The translations under genes and the position numbers were made by a program. 64,000 nt of DNA from Sphingomonadaceae bacterium (GTDB lineage Bacteria > Pseudomonadota > Alphaproteobacteria > Sphingomonadales > Sphingomonadaceae): positions 275,660-339,659 of the forward strand of contig JAPZTW010000009.1 of NCBI GenBank assembly GCA_027533105.1. The letters run 5' to 3'. Under the pieces are notes generated by a model, which ran no database searches, had not been told where the DNA came from, and saw only the letters and a program-made list of their open reading frames with translations. Positions within the stretch are counted from its first letter, which is position 1. The number at the start of each line of letters is the position of its first letter. Of the stretch, positions 22,965 to 34,083 are shown one piece after another.

Positions 22965-24404
22965 GTGCCGAACGATCCGCCTGCCCCGCTGCTGCCCCGG
23001 ACCGCCCCGCGCCTGCTGCGGCTGGCCGATGGCGTACTGCTCGGCGGGCTGGCGCTGATGACCCTGGCGGCAACCGCGGTGCTGACCGTTGCGCTGTACG
23101 AACGCTTCAACGCCTTCTCGCTCGCCGCGCTGGTGGTCTGGCTACTGACCATGACGCTGATCGCCCGCCAGGCCCTGGCCGGGCGGATCGACTGGCGGGC
23201 CTTGCTCGCCCTGGTCCTGCTCTCGCTGCTGATGCGCTGGTGGTCGGTGCAGCTGACCATGGGGGTCGAATTGCGCGTCGATCCGATGAACTATACCAAC
23301 CTCGCCACGGCAGTGCTGGATTGGCGCGGGCTGATCGTCGACGACGTGCAATATGGCCGCGATCTGCGCGCCTATTTCCCGCCGCTCTATCCGCTGCTGC
23401 TGGCGGGGTGGTGGGCCTTGTTCGGCGTATCGGCCTGGGCGACGCTGGCGATGAACACCCTGACCGATGCGATCGCTGCCTGGGCCCTTGCCGACACCGG
23501 ACGCCGACTGGGCAACAGGGCGGCGGGACTGCTCGCGGGGCTGGCCTATTTCGCCTGGCCGGCCTTTGCCCTGGGCGCGGGCCTGCCGCAGAAGGAAGCG
23601 CTCACCGTGTTGCTGGGCGTACTGCTGCTGCGCGGGCTGGTGATCTGGCTCAATGCCGATCCGGCCGGCGCGCGGCGCTGGCGGCATGGGCTGTGGCTGG
23701 GGCTGTGGTGGGGGATGCTGGCGCTGACCCAGGCCGGCCTTGCGGTCGCGCCGGCCTTTGTCGCGTTAGTGCTGATCTGGCAGCGCGGCTTTGCCGCCAC
23801 GCTGCGCCTTGGCTTGACCGCCCTGCCCGCGCTGCTGGCCGTGCTGCTGCCGTGGTGGCTGCGCAACTGGCTGGTGTTTGACGCCTTCGTGCCGCTGACC
23901 ACGGCATCGGGCTTCATGGCCAATTCGGCGCTGGTCCATATCCGCGCGCCCTTCCCACCCGGCATTTTCGACCTGCCCGAGCCGGAACGGTCAGAGGTGA
24001 TGGGCGAACTGGCGCGCGGTATCCTGCTGTCGAACCCGGTGGGCGCGGCGGGGGAATATGCCCGCTCGATGGCCTGGGGCTTTGCTTTCGAGGAAGCCTC
24101 GCTGGCGCGCTATCGCCACACCGTGCCAGCCATCAGTGTGGACAATCACGCCCGGCTGGAAGTGCTGCTGCAAGGCACCTGGGCCGCATTGCTGGCCTCC
24201 GCCACGCTGGCCACCGTGGAGCGACTGCGGCGCGGCCTGACCGATCCCGTCGCGCTCTATACCCTGGCGCTGCTCGCCGCGATCGGGCTGACCAACGTGT
24301 GGTTCGAATTCGGGGAGCGGCACCGCCTGATCCTCACCCCGTTCCTGCTGCTGCTCGCCGCCGGGTTCTGGACCGGCTGGCTGAAGCGAAAAACGCAGCG
24401 TTAA
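22965..24404 (+). CDS. GT-C family membrane glycosyltransferase (ArnT/PMT-like)
   Basis: A 479-residue multi-pass protein of the ArnT/dolichyl-phosphate-mannose mannosyltransferase fold, with about eleven hydrophobic segments. The first periplasmic loop contains the acidic motif VDPMNYTNLA, then YFPPLYPLLLAGWWALFG, a common GT-C feature. A GTG at 22965 with GGAG six bases before it is chosen; upstream in-frame codons lie opposite the TonB receptor. Such enzymes move a sugar from a polyprenyl-phosphate donor to a lipid or protein outside the inner membrane. It is followed by a small transporter and a HAD-UbiA fusion, which suggests a shared lipid-linked sugar pathway. Confidence 0.85.
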   Translation: MPNDPPAPLLPRTAPRLLRLADGVLLGGLALMTLAATAVLTVALYERFNAFSLAALVVWLLTMTLIARQALAGRIDWRALLALVLLSLLMRWWSVQLTMGVELRVDPMNYTNLATAVLDWRGLIVDDVQYGRDLRAYFPPLYPLLLAGWWALFGVSAWATLAMNTLTDAIAAWALADTGRRLGNRAAGLLAGLAYFAWPAFALGAGLPQKEALTVLLGVLLLRGLVIWLNADPAGARRWRHGLWLGLWWGMLALTQAGLAVAPAFVALVLIWQRGFAATLRLGLTALPALLAVLLPWWLRNWLVFDAFVPLTTASGFMANSALVHIRAPFPPGIFDLPEPERSEVMGELARGILLSNPVGAAGEYARSMAWGFAFEEASLARYRHTVPAISVDNHARLEVLLQGTWAALLASATLATVERLRRGLTDPVALYTLALLAAIGLTNVWFEFGERHRLILTPFLLLLAAGFWTGWLKRKTQR

Positions 24405-24428
24405 CGCTGTCTTGACCAGCGCGGGGCT

Positions 24429-24803
24429 ATGGCGCGCGCCATGTCGCTGCGCCTGTTCCTGCTGATCCTTGCCTCGGTCGCGCTCTCCGCGCTGGCCCAG
24501 CTTGCGCTCAAGACCGGCACCGCTGCGGCGGCGCGCAGCCGGGGCGTGGGTGGAGAGCTGGTTGCCCTGGCCCAGTCGCCCTTCGTGATCGCGGGTCTGG
24601 CGCTCTATGCACTGGGCGCGGTGCTGTGGCTGTTCGTGCTGGCCCGCGCGCCGCTATCGCTGGCCTATCCCTTTGTCGGGCTGGGCTTCATCTTCACCAT
24701 GCTGGCTGGCGCGCTGGTGCTGGGCGAACAGGTTACCCCGGTGCGGATTGCCGGTACGCTGCTGATCGCGGCGGGCTGCGTGCTGGTGGCGCGTTCGGCC
24801 TGA
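24429..24803 (+). CDS. SMR/EamA-type small membrane transporter
   Basis: A 124-residue protein with four hydrophobic segments in the small multidrug resistance/ArnE layout (LLILASVALSALAQLALKTG, YALGAVLWLFVLARAPLSLA, FVGLGFIFTMLAGALVLGE, IAGTLLIAAGCVLVA). Proteins of this size beside GT-C transferases can flip polyprenyl-phosphate sugars, as ArnE/ArnF do with undecaprenyl-phosphate aminoarabinose. An ATG at 24441 is an alternative start. It lies 24 bases after the GT-C gene and 4 bases before the next gene, so one operon is likely. Confidence 0.88.
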   Translation: MARAMSLRLFLLILASVALSALAQLALKTGTAAAARSRGVGGELVALAQSPFVIAGLALYALGAVLWLFVLARAPLSLAYPFVGLGFIFTMLAGALVLGEQVTPVRIAGTLLIAAGCVLVARSA

Positions 24804-24807
24804 TCCG

Positions 24808-26283
24808 ATGACCGTGCACCAGCCCATCAACGCTGCCAGGCGCGCAGCCGCGGCCCAGCCGGTGCCGCTGTTCGTCGATGTCGACGGCACGCTGCTGCGG
24901 GCCGACCTGAGCCTTGAAAGCTTTATCCGCGTCGCCCGCTCGGGGCTGGTCATGGCCATTCGCCTGATCCTGGCCCTGTTGCGCGGCCGGGCCGCGGCCA
25001 AGGCCTTTGCCGCGCGCCGCGATCCGATCCAGCCCGATCGCCTGCCCTACCGACCCGAAGTGCTGGCCTTGATCGAGCAGGCCCGCGCCGAAGACCGCCC
25101 GGTGATCCTGGCCAGCGCCAGCCATTGGCGCCCGGTCGCCGCCATCGCCCGCCACCTGGGCCTGACCGAGCCGGTGATCGCCAGCTCGCGCCGCCACAAC
25201 CTGAAAGGCCGGGCCAAGCTGGCCGCGATCCGCGCCCGGATCGGCAACGGCGCACCGTTCGACTATGTGGGCGACAGCGCCGCCGATCGCCCGCTGTGGG
25301 CCGCTGCCCGGCGCGGCTTCAGCCTTGGCCTGATCCCCGCCGATGGCAGCGCCGCGCGGCTAGGTCCGCCGCCGCCCGGCCATTTTCGCACCGTGCTCAA
25401 GGCGCTGCGCCCGCATCAATGGGCCAAGAACGCGCTGGTGCTGGTGCCGCTGCTGATGTCCGGACAATTCCTCGATCCGGTGCTGGTCGCAAAGGCGCTG
25501 GTTGCAGCCTTGGCCATGTCGGTCATCGCCTCGGCGATCTACCTGATCAACGACATGGTCGATATCGATGCCGACCGCGCCCACCGCACCAAGTGCGAGC
25601 GTCCGCTGGCACGCGGTGACCTGACCATTCCTGCGGCCACGCTATGGTCGGTGGCCCTGGCGCTGGCTGGGCTGGCGCTGGGCCTTGCCACTGGCGGTCC
25701 GCTGCTGGGGCTGTGGCTGCTGGCCTATATGGCGCTGTCGATCGCCTATTCGTTTCGCCTCAAGGCGGCGATGGTGGCCGATGCCATTGCCCTCGCGCTG
25801 CTATACACGATCCGCATCTGGATCGGCGGCGCGGCCGTGGGGGTAACAATCAGCTATTGGCTGCTGTTGTTCTCGATCTTCCTGTTCCTGAGCCTCGCTT
25901 ACCTGAAGCGCTATGTCGAAATCCAGGGCAGCACCGACCTGAAGCAGCTGGTCAAGGGCCGCGGCTATGTCGGCGGCGATCTGGACCTGGTCATGGCCTC
26001 GGGCGTGGCGGCGGGGATGGTGGCGATCCTGGTCCTGGCGCTGTTCGCGCACGATCCGGTCACCATGGCCAACTATGCCGCGCCCGACCTGCTGCTGCTG
26101 GCCTGCCTGCCGCTGCTCTACTGGCTCAACCGCATCTGGATCATGGCCCGGCGCGGCGAGGTCGAGGGTGATCCGGTGGCCTTCGCGATCCGCGACCGGC
26201 GCAGCCTGGCGCTGGGCGCGATGATCGGCGCGATCTTCCTTGCCGCCCTGGTCGGCCCGGAGCCGCTGCTCGAGCGGATTTAG
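24808..26283 (+). CDS. HAD phosphatase-UbiA prenyltransferase fusion (DPPR synthase-like)
   Basis: A 491-residue two-domain protein. Residues 20-190 are a HAD hydrolase (DVDGT with Asp24/Asp26, ASASHW, YVGDSAADRP). Residues 195-490 are a UbiA-family membrane domain starting RPHQWAKNALVLVPL, with the prenyl-diphosphate-binding NDMVDIDAD at 248-256 and YLKRYVEIQ. The RPxQWxKN opening is characteristic of decaprenyl-phosphate phosphoribosyltransferases. In that case the UbiA part would make polyprenyl-phosphoryl-ribose-5-phosphate and the HAD part would remove the 5-phosphate. Eight or nine membrane segments are visible. It is the last gene of the GT-C/SMR cassette. Confidence 0.88.
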   Translation: MTVHQPINAARRAAAAQPVPLFVDVDGTLLRADLSLESFIRVARSGLVMAIRLILALLRGRAAAKAFAARRDPIQPDRLPYRPEVLALIEQARAEDRPVILASASHWRPVAAIARHLGLTEPVIASSRRHNLKGRAKLAAIRARIGNGAPFDYVGDSAADRPLWAAARRGFSLGLIPADGSAARLGPPPPGHFRTVLKALRPHQWAKNALVLVPLLMSGQFLDPVLVAKALVAALAMSVIASAIYLINDMVDIDADRAHRTKCERPLARGDLTIPAATLWSVALALAGLALGLATGGPLLGLWLLAYMALSIAYSFRLKAAMVADAIALALLYTIRIWIGGAAVGVTISYWLLLFSIFLFLSLAYLKRYVEIQGSTDLKQLVKGRGYVGGDLDLVMASGVAAGMVAILVLALFAHDPVTMANYAAPDLLLLACLPLLYWLNRIWIMARRGEVEGDPVAFAIRDRRSLALGAMIGAIFLAALVGPEPLLERI

Positions 26284-26294
26284 CCTCAGCAGTC

Positions 26295-26849
26295 CTAGCT
26301 ATCGCCGCGCTCGGCCGGATCCTCGTGGAGCCAGGCGGCATGGCGCGGAGCGCGCTTGGTTTCGGCCCAGTCGTGCAGCATGGCCGGAGCCACTGCGGCC
26401 AGCTCCGCATACTGAGCGGGCGTGCCGATATCGCAGGCCAGTTCCAGCCGGTGGCCATTGGGATCGAAGAAATAGATCGAGCGGAAGATGCCGTGATAAG
26501 TCGGCCCCAGCACTTCGATCCCCAGGCTTTCGATATGGGCCTTGGCCGCCAGCAGCGCGTCCAGATCGGCCACCTTGAAGGCCAGGTGCTGGACCCAGGC
26601 CGGGGTATTGGGATCCTTGCCCATTTCCGGCTGGTTCGGCAGCTCGAAGAAAGCGAGGACATTGCCGCCCCCGCAATCGAGGAACACGTGCATGTAGGGA
26701 TCGAATTCCCCGGTCGAGGGCACATGGTCCTCGGCAAAGGCGGTGGTGTAGCGCATGCCGAGCACGCGCTGGTACCATTCCACCGTCTCCTTCGCGTCGC
26801 GGCAGCGATAGGCGACGTGGTGGATGCGTTCGAGCTGGATCGCGCTCAT
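26295..26849 (-). CDS. VOC family protein, probable metal-dependent dioxygenase/lyase
   Basis: A 184-residue two-module vicinal oxygen chelate protein. A full metal triad is visible: His in ERIHHVAY (about 10-11), His in VQHLAF (about 98) and Glu in HRLELA (about 142), as in extradiol dioxygenases and glyoxalases. Its ATG overlaps the hpd stop by four bases (ATGA), so the two are co-translated. That pairing points to tyrosine/homogentisate metabolism, but the reaction is not determined. Confidence 0.85.
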   Translation of the reverse strand: MSAIQLERIHHVAYRCRDAKETVEWYQRVLGMRYTTAFAEDHVPSTGEFDPYMHVFLDCGGGNVLAFFELPNQPEMGKDPNTPAWVQHLAFKVADLDALLAAKAHIESLGIEVLGPTYHGIFRSIYFFDPNGHRLELACDIGTPAQYAELAAVAPAMLHDWAETKRAPRHAAWLHEDPAERGDS

Positions 26850-27934
26850 TGCTCGGCCCCTTCAACGTGCAGCGCGCCGCGGCGGATCTGGTCCGCCTCG
26901 ATCGACTTGAACAGGGCGGTGAAGTTGCCCTCGCCAAAGCCCTCGTCCTTCTTGCGCTGGATGAATTCGAAGAACACCGGCCCGATCATGGTCTGGCTGA
27001 AGATCTGCAGCAGCAGGCGCGGATCGTTGTTCTCGGTCGAGCCATCGAGCAGGATGCCGCGCGACTGCAGCTCGCCCACCGGCTCGCCGTGGCCGGGCAG
27101 GCGCTCGTCCAGCATCTCGTAATAGGTCGCCGGCGGCGCAGGCGCGAAGGGCGTGCCCAGGGCCTTGAGCCGGTCCCACACGGCGTAGAGATCGTCGCAG
27201 GCAAAGGCGATGTGCTGGATTCCCTCGCCATTGTAGGCGCGCAGGTATTCCTCGATCTGGCCGCCGCCCCCGGCGCCTTCCTCGTTCAGCGGGATGCGGA
27301 TCTTGCCATCGGGCGCGGTCATCGCCTTGCTGGTGAGGCCGGTGTACTCGCCCTTGATGTCGAAATAGCGGATCTCGCGGAAACCTGCGATCCGCTCATA
27401 GAACGAGGCCCAGTGGGCCATGCGCCCGCCATAGACGTTGTGGGTCAGGTGATCGATCAGCTGAAGGCCCGTGCCGACCGGGTGGCGATCGACACCAGGG
27501 TGGTAGACGAAGTCGATGTCATAGATCGACAGGTCCTCACCATAGCGGTCGATCAGGTAGATCATCGAGCCACCAATGCCGCGGAAAGCGGGCAGGCGCA
27601 GTTCCATCACCCCGGTGCGGCTTTCAACCGGCTCGGCCCCGCGCTCGATCGCCTCGGCATAGGCCTTGGCAGCGTCGCGCACCCGCCAGCCCATCCCGCA
27701 GGCCGAGGGGCCATGTTCCTGGGCGAAGTACCAGGCCGGGCTCTTCGGCTCGTAATTGGCGATCAGGTTGATGTCGCCCTGGCGCCACAGTGTCACGTCC
27801 TTGGAGCGGTGGCGGGCGATCTCGGTAAAGCCCATCGCGGCAAAGACCGGTTCCAGCACGCCCTTTTCCGGTGCGCAGAATTCGACGAATTCGAACCCGT
27901 CGAGGCCCAGCGGGTTTTCGAAAAGGTCGGCCAT
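26846..27934 (-). CDS. hpd: 4-Hydroxyphenylpyruvate dioxygenase
   Basis: A 362-residue non-haem iron dioxygenase that converts 4-hydroxyphenylpyruvate to homogentisate in tyrosine breakdown. Iron ligands can be assigned as His162 (DHLTHNV), His241 (IQHIAFA) and Glu323 (FFEFIQRK). The C-terminal block [13 protein letters not shown] is diagnostic of HPPD. Length and domain order are normal for bacteria. A perfect GTTTCA-GT-TGAAAC palindrome lies 29 bases upstream of the start. It overlaps the downstream VOC gene; no hmgA or fahA is in the window. Confidence 0.97.
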   Translation of the reverse strand: MADLFENPLGLDGFEFVEFCAPEKGVLEPVFAAMGFTEIARHRSKDVTLWRQGDINLIANYEPKSPAWYFAQEHGPSACGMGWRVRDAAKAYAEAIERGAEPVESRTGVMELRLPAFRGIGGSMIYLIDRYGEDLSIYDIDFVYHPGVDRHPVGTGLQLIDHLTHNVYGGRMAHWASFYERIAGFREIRYFDIKGEYTGLTSKAMTAPDGKIRIPLNEEGAGGGGQIEEYLRAYNGEGIQHIAFACDDLYAVWDRLKALGTPFAPAPPATYYEMLDERLPGHGEPVGELQSRGILLDGSTENNDPRLLLQIFSQTMIGPVFFEFIQRKKDEGFGEGNFTALFKSIEADQIRRGALHVEGAEQ

Positions 27935-27962
27935 GGTGGTCGTGCTCCTGTCGCGAATTTCG

Positions 27963-27976
27963 GTTTCAGTTGAAAC
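27963..27976. promoter_or_regulatory. Palindromic operator candidate upstream of hpd
   Basis: GTTTCA-GT-TGAAAC, a perfect 6-2-6 inverted repeat 29 bases before the hpd start on the minus strand. Size and symmetry fit a MarR- or IclR-type regulator of aromatic catabolism; no such regulator gene is adjacent. Confidence 0.5.
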
Positions 27977-28030
27977 TAAATGCGCGAGGAGCTGGAGTCA
28001 AGGATTCGCGGGCTCCCGCCCCAACACTCC

Positions 28031-28127
28031 GTTCGCCCTGAGCTTGTCGAAGGGCCGTCCTCTTCTTGCGGGCGCGGTGACATGTTCAAGAGCAAGAGCG
28101 GTGCTTCGACAAGCTCAGCACGAACGG
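28031..28127. repeat. REP-type inverted repeat (GAGCTTGTCGAAG family)
   Basis: Two inverted copies of a common intergenic repeat: GTTCGCCCTGAGCTTGTCGA at 28031-28050 continuing AGGG, and GTGCTTCGACAAGCTCAGCA at 28101-28120 continuing CGAACGG. The arms are about 23 bases and would fold into a long imperfect hairpin. It lies between hpd and agmatine deiminase. Confidence 0.75.
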
Positions 28128-28148
28128 GGCAGGTGACGTTGATTTCAA

Positions 28149-29137
28149 TCAGAACCGGGGCATTTGCTGGCTGGCGCAGTGGAACGAGCCGCCCCCGGCC
28201 AGCACAGCATCGGCCAGCACGCCCACCACGGCACGATCCGGGAACAGCGCCTGGATCGCCGCGACGCCGTCCTCGTCATGGCGCGTGCCATAAGTTGGAA
28301 CCACCACGACATTGCTGGTCACCGCAAAGTTCATGTAGCTCGCCGGTTCGATCCGCCCACCCTCGCTCTCCACGCGGCCCGGCGACGGCACTTCGGCCAC
28401 CTTGAGGCCATAGGCTTCGGCCCGCGCCTTCGCATCGGCATAGATCGCGGCATTGGGATCGTCGGTGCCGGTGGCGCGCGGCACGGCCAGCACGCCCGGC
28501 GCCACGAACCGCGCCAGGTTGTCGACATGGCCGTCGGTGTGATCGTTGATCAGCCCATCACCCAGCCACAGCACCCGGTCGAACCCCAGGTCGCGGGCCA
28601 GCCGCGCTTCGAGATCGGCGCGCGACAAGGCAGGGTTGCGGTTGGGGTTCAAGAGGCACTGCTCGGTCGTGGCGACCAGACCCGTGCCATCGCAATCGAG
28701 CGCGCCGCCTTCCAGCACCCAGTCGGCGCTGGCCACCGGCAGTCTGGCGCTTTCCGCCAGCTCCGCGCCAATTTCCTGGTCGCCCTCCATCAGGTACTTG
28801 CCGCCCCAGCCGTTGAAGCCGAACCGCTGGCCCACCGGCGCGCCATCGCGCCGCACCACCAGCGGCCCGGTATCGCGCAGCCAGACATCGCCATAGCGCC
28901 GGACTTCAAGGCGAACCGCCGCGCTGCACAGCGCCGCCGCCCGCGCCCGGTTCGCCTCGTCGCGGACGATCAGCCGCACTTGCTGGCCGCTCTCGGCCAC
29001 GACATTGGCAAACGCCGCGATCTGCTTCTGCGCGCGCGCAAGAAAGCCCGGCCATTCGACCGGATCGTGCGGAAAGCCGATCCAGATCCAGTCTTGCGGG
29101 TGCCATTCGGGCGGCATCCAGACAGCGGGCTGGTCCA

Positions 29138-29138
<1 letters not shown>
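28149..29138 (-). CDS. aguA: Agmatine deiminase family protein
   Basis: A 329-residue guanidino-group hydrolase (pentein fold) that converts agmatine to N-carbamoylputrescine and ammonia. Motifs are HPQDWIWIGFPHD, VWLRDTGPLVV, EGGALDCDGTG, DGHVDNLARF and the C-terminal GGGSFHCASQQMPR with catalytic Cys321. The ATG at 29138 overlaps the peptidase stop (TGATG), which decides the start over an in-frame one 144 bases upstream. Close relatives include peptidylarginine deiminase-type proteins, but length and motifs fit the agmatine enzyme. No aguB-like amidase is adjacent. Confidence 0.93.
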
Positions 29139-30814
<1,676 letters not shown>

Positions 30815-30888
30815 GGGCGGTGTCACCTTTCGCAAGTTCTGATTGGCCCGCCGATTGACAGAGCCGCGCCCCCTTCGCAAGCACGGGC

Positions 30889-33603
30889 ATGATGAATGGC
30901 GACTGGACCTCAGCCCTGGCGCGCGCGCGTGCCCATGCTCCCTACCTGGCGCAGGGGCTGGACCGGCTGCCGGCACTGGCCGAACTGCTCGCGAGCAGCG
31001 ATGGCGAAGCGGCGCTGGCCTGGGCCAAGGCGGCGGGAGAAGGTGCGCCCACCTTCGGCTCCGCCCTGCGGCGCGAGAAGCAGGCGCTGGCCCTGGCACT
31101 GGCCATCGGCGATCTGGCGGGGGCCTTCCCCCTGCTCCGCGTCACCGGCGAGCTTTCCGCCTTTGCCGACCGCGCGCTCGACGCGGCGATTGCCGAGGCG
31201 ATCCGCCGCCGGGTGCCCGATGCCGAGCCCGCCGGGTTCCTCGCCCTCGCGCTCGGCAAGCATGGCGCGGGAGAACTGAACTACAGCTCGGACATCGACC
31301 CGATCCTGCTTTACGATCCTGCCCTGCTGCCCCGGCGCGAGCGCGACGAGCCGGGCGAGGCCGCGCAGCGCGTGGCCCGCAGCCTGATGGAACTGATGAG
31401 CCACGTCGATCACGAGGGCTATGTCTTCCGGGTCGACCTGCGGCTGCGCCCGGCCAGCGAGGTCAGCCCGCTGGCGATCCCGATCGATGCGGCCCTGACC
31501 CATTACGAAAGCTCGGCCCTCGCCTGGGAACGCGCCGCCTTTATCCGCGCGCGGGCCTGCGCCGGGGATATCACGGCGGGGGAAGCATTCCTCGCGGCGA
31601 TCCGGCCCTTTGTCTGGCGCAAAAGCCTCGATTTCGGGGCGATTGCCGAGGTCGGGCGGCTGACCGGGCGGATCAGGGCCAACCACCATGGACCCAAGGC
31701 ACCCGGCCCCGGTTTCGACCTGAAGAAGGGGCGCGGCGGGATCCGCGAAGTGGAATTCTTCGCCCAGATCCACCAGCTGATCCACGGCGGCCGCAATCCC
31801 TCGATCCGCCTGCGCGGCACCCGGGCGAGCCTCGATGCCCTTGCCGCGGCCGGGATCATCGCGGCAGAGGATGCCGTCCTACTGGGCGACAGCTATGACC
31901 GACTGCGGGTGCTGGAACACCGCTTGCAGATGGTGGCGGACCAGCAAACCCACAGCTTGCCGCTGGACCCCGCCGCGCTCGACAATGTCGCCCGGCTCGA
32001 TGGCCTGGCCGATGGCGCGGCGCTGGTAGCGGAACTGGCCGGGATCACCGAGGCGGTCGGCCAGCGCTATGACCGGCTGGTGGCCGAACATGCCGGCGAG
32101 GAGACCAGCGTTGCCGTCTCCGCCCCGCGCAGCGGCGCGGCGCTGGCCGCCGAGATCGAGCGACTGGGCTTTCCCGAACCCGAAGTGCTGGCCGCCCGGA
32201 TCGAGGGCTGGCGCAGCGGCAAGCTCAGGGTGCTGCGCAGCGAAGCGGCCCGCGCCGCCTTCGATGCCGTCCAGCCGCGTCTGCTGGCCGCCTTTGCCGC
32301 CGCGCCCGAACCGCTCCATGCGCTGCTCAGGTGGGAGCAACTGCTCACCAACCTGCCCAGCGCGGTCAACCTGTTCCGGCTGCTCGAAGCGCGGCCCGGC
32401 CTCGCCGATCTGGTCGCCCGGGTGCTGTGCCTCGCCCCGCCGCTGGCCGATGCCCTGGCCCGGCGCGCCGACCTGCTCGATCCGCTGATCGATGCCAGCG
32501 CCTTCGAATTGCCGGGCGAAGTGGCCGAGCTGGTCGAGGCCATGGCCCGCGGCGAGGCCGACGACGATTACGAGGCGCTGCTCGGCCGGGTGCGGCGCAA
32601 GGTTGGGGAACTGCGCTTTGCGCTGGGCGTCCAGCTGATCGAGGGCAGCACCGATCCGCTGGAAATCGCCGCCGCCCTCGCCCGCGTGGCCGAAGCCGCC
32701 CTTGCCGTGCTGACCGCCGCCACCATCGCCGAATTCGAACGCGTCCACGGCCGGGTACCGGGCTGCGACCTGGTTATCATGGGCCTCGGCCGGTTTGGCG
32801 GCGGGGCGCTGACCCATGCCTCGGACCTCGACATTGTGTTCCTGTTCAGTGGCGATCACAGCGCGGAATCCGATGGCGGCCGCCCGCTGGGCGCGACGCT
32901 TTATTTCAACCGCCTGGCCCAGCGGGTCAGCGCCGCGCTGTCCGTACCCACGGCCGAGGGCGCGCTTTACGAGGTCGATACCCGGCTGCGCCCGTCCGGG
33001 GCGCAGGGCCCGCTGGCGGTCAGCCTCGACAGCTTCGCCCGCTATCAGCGCGAAAATGCATGGACTTGGGAACACATGGCGCTGACCCGCGCCCGCCCGT
33101 TGTTCGGGCCAGGAACGGCGCGGGACGAACTGCGGACGATCGTCGAGGCCGAACTGACCCGCCCGCGCGATCCCGCCAAGCTGCGCGAGGATGTGCTGGC
33201 GATGCGCGCGGAGATGGCCCGCCACAAGCCCGCCAAGGGCCCGCTTGACGTGAAGCTGCTGCGCGGCGGGCTGGTCGACCTCGAATTCGTGATCCATTAC
33301 CTGCAATTGCGCGAGGGGCGGGGTCTGTTCCCCGCGCTGTCCGAGGCCCTGGCGGGACTGACCGATGCGGGCCTTGTCCCGTCTTCGCTGAGCGAAGCCT
33401 ATCGCCTAATGGGCCGTTTGCTGGTTGCTGCACGGTTGCTGGCCCCCGAAGGCCAGGAGCCGCCGCAGGCCGCCCGCGTTGCGCTGGCCCGGGCTTGCGG
33501 CTGCGGCGACTGGAACGACTTGCTGGCGGCCCTGGCCACGGCGCGACAGGCAGTCGCGGCGACCTGGTTGGCCACCTTTGGACTGGAACTGGAGATCGAT
33601 TGA
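30889..33603 (+). CDS. glnE: Bifunctional glutamine synthetase adenylyltransferase/adenylyl-removing enzyme
   Basis: A 904-residue GlnE, slightly shorter than the E. coli enzyme. Both nucleotidyltransferase halves are intact: the N-terminal deadenylylating domain with GKHGAGELNYSSDIDPILLY and the C-terminal adenylylating domain with GLGRFGGGALTHASDLDIVF. Each is followed by its helical domain, including GRGGIREVEFFAQ and LRGGLVDLEFVIHYLQ. It tunes glutamine synthetase to nitrogen state through PII. The stop overlaps the peroxiredoxin start (TGATG). In related genomes glnE is often followed by a peroxiredoxin gene. Confidence 0.97.
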   Translation: MMNGDWTSALARARAHAPYLAQGLDRLPALAELLASSDGEAALAWAKAAGEGAPTFGSALRREKQALALALAIGDLAGAFPLLRVTGELSAFADRALDAAIAEAIRRRVPDAEPAGFLALALGKHGAGELNYSSDIDPILLYDPALLPRRERDEPGEAAQRVARSLMELMSHVDHEGYVFRVDLRLRPASEVSPLAIPIDAALTHYESSALAWERAAFIRARACAGDITAGEAFLAAIRPFVWRKSLDFGAIAEVGRLTGRIRANHHGPKAPGPGFDLKKGRGGIREVEFFAQIHQLIHGGRNPSIRLRGTRASLDALAAAGIIAAEDAVLLGDSYDRLRVLEHRLQMVADQQTHSLPLDPAALDNVARLDGLADGAALVAELAGITEAVGQRYDRLVAEHAGEETSVAVSAPRSGAALAAEIERLGFPEPEVLAARIEGWRSGKLRVLRSEAARAAFDAVQPRLLAAFAAAPEPLHALLRWEQLLTNLPSAVNLFRLLEARPGLADLVARVLCLAPPLADALARRADLLDPLIDASAFELPGEVAELVEAMARGEADDDYEALLGRVRRKVGELRFALGVQLIEGSTDPLEIAAALARVAEAALAVLTAATIAEFERVHGRVPGCDLVIMGLGRFGGGALTHASDLDIVFLFSGDHSAESDGGRPLGATLYFNRLAQRVSAALSVPTAEGALYEVDTRLRPSGAQGPLAVSLDSFARYQRENAWTWEHMALTRARPLFGPGTARDELRTIVEAELTRPRDPAKLREDVLAMRAEMARHKPAKGPLDVKLLRGGLVDLEFVIHYLQLREGRGLFPALSEALAGLTDAGLVPSSLSEAYRLMGRLLVAARLLAPEGQEPPQAARVALARACGCGDWNDLLAALATARQAVAATWLATFGLELEID

Positions 33604-34073
33604 TGAGCACGATTGCCCCCGGCGCAAGCCTGCCCGACATTGCCCTGACCCGCCCCGATGGCAGCGCCGTGCGCCCGTCGGACTATGCCGGGCAGAAGCT
33701 GGTGCTGTTCTTCTATCCCAAGGACGATACCCCGGGTTGCACCACCGAGAACCTCGATTTCTCGGCCCTTTCCGCTGATTTCGCGGCGGCAGGCACGGCG
33801 CTGCTGGGAATCAGCAAGGATCCGCCGAAACGCCACGAGAAGTTCATCGCCAAGCACGGCCTGACCGCCCCGCTCGCGAGCGATCCGGAAGACGGCGGCC
33901 TGTCGGACGCGCTGGGGTTCTGGACCGAAAAGTCGATGTATGGCCGCAGCTACATGGGCATGGTCCGCTCGACCGTGCTGGTCGGCGCCGACGGCAAGGT
34001 GGCGCAGGTGTGGAGCCCGGTGAAGGTCAAGGGCCACGCCGCCGAAGTGCTGGCCGCCGCCCAGGCACTCTGA
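33603..34073 (+). CDS. bcp: Peroxiredoxin, Bcp/PrxQ type
   Basis: A 156-residue thiol peroxidase reducing peroxides and organic hydroperoxides in the cytoplasm. The peroxidatic Cys46 lies in DDTPGCTTE with the conserved Pro and Thr. The resolving cysteine found five residues later in E. coli Bcp is absent (ENLDF follows), so it would work as a 1-Cys or partner-resolved enzyme. The ATG at 33603 overlaps the glnE stop, which rules out longer in-frame starts inside glnE. It is followed ten bases later by the DUF455 gene. Confidence 0.94.
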   Translation: MSTIAPGASLPDIALTRPDGSAVRPSDYAGQKLVLFFYPKDDTPGCTTENLDFSALSADFAAAGTALLGISKDPPKRHEKFIAKHGLTAPLASDPEDGGLSDALGFWTEKSMYGRSYMGMVRSTVLVGADGKVAQVWSPVKVKGHAAEVLAAAQAL

Positions 34074-34083
34074 CCCCGCAGCC

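Noticed and set aside
28031..28127. Possible CRISPR-like or attachment repeat
   Set aside because: Only two inverted copies without spacers; it is the familiar GAGCTTGTCGAAG intergenic hairpin type.
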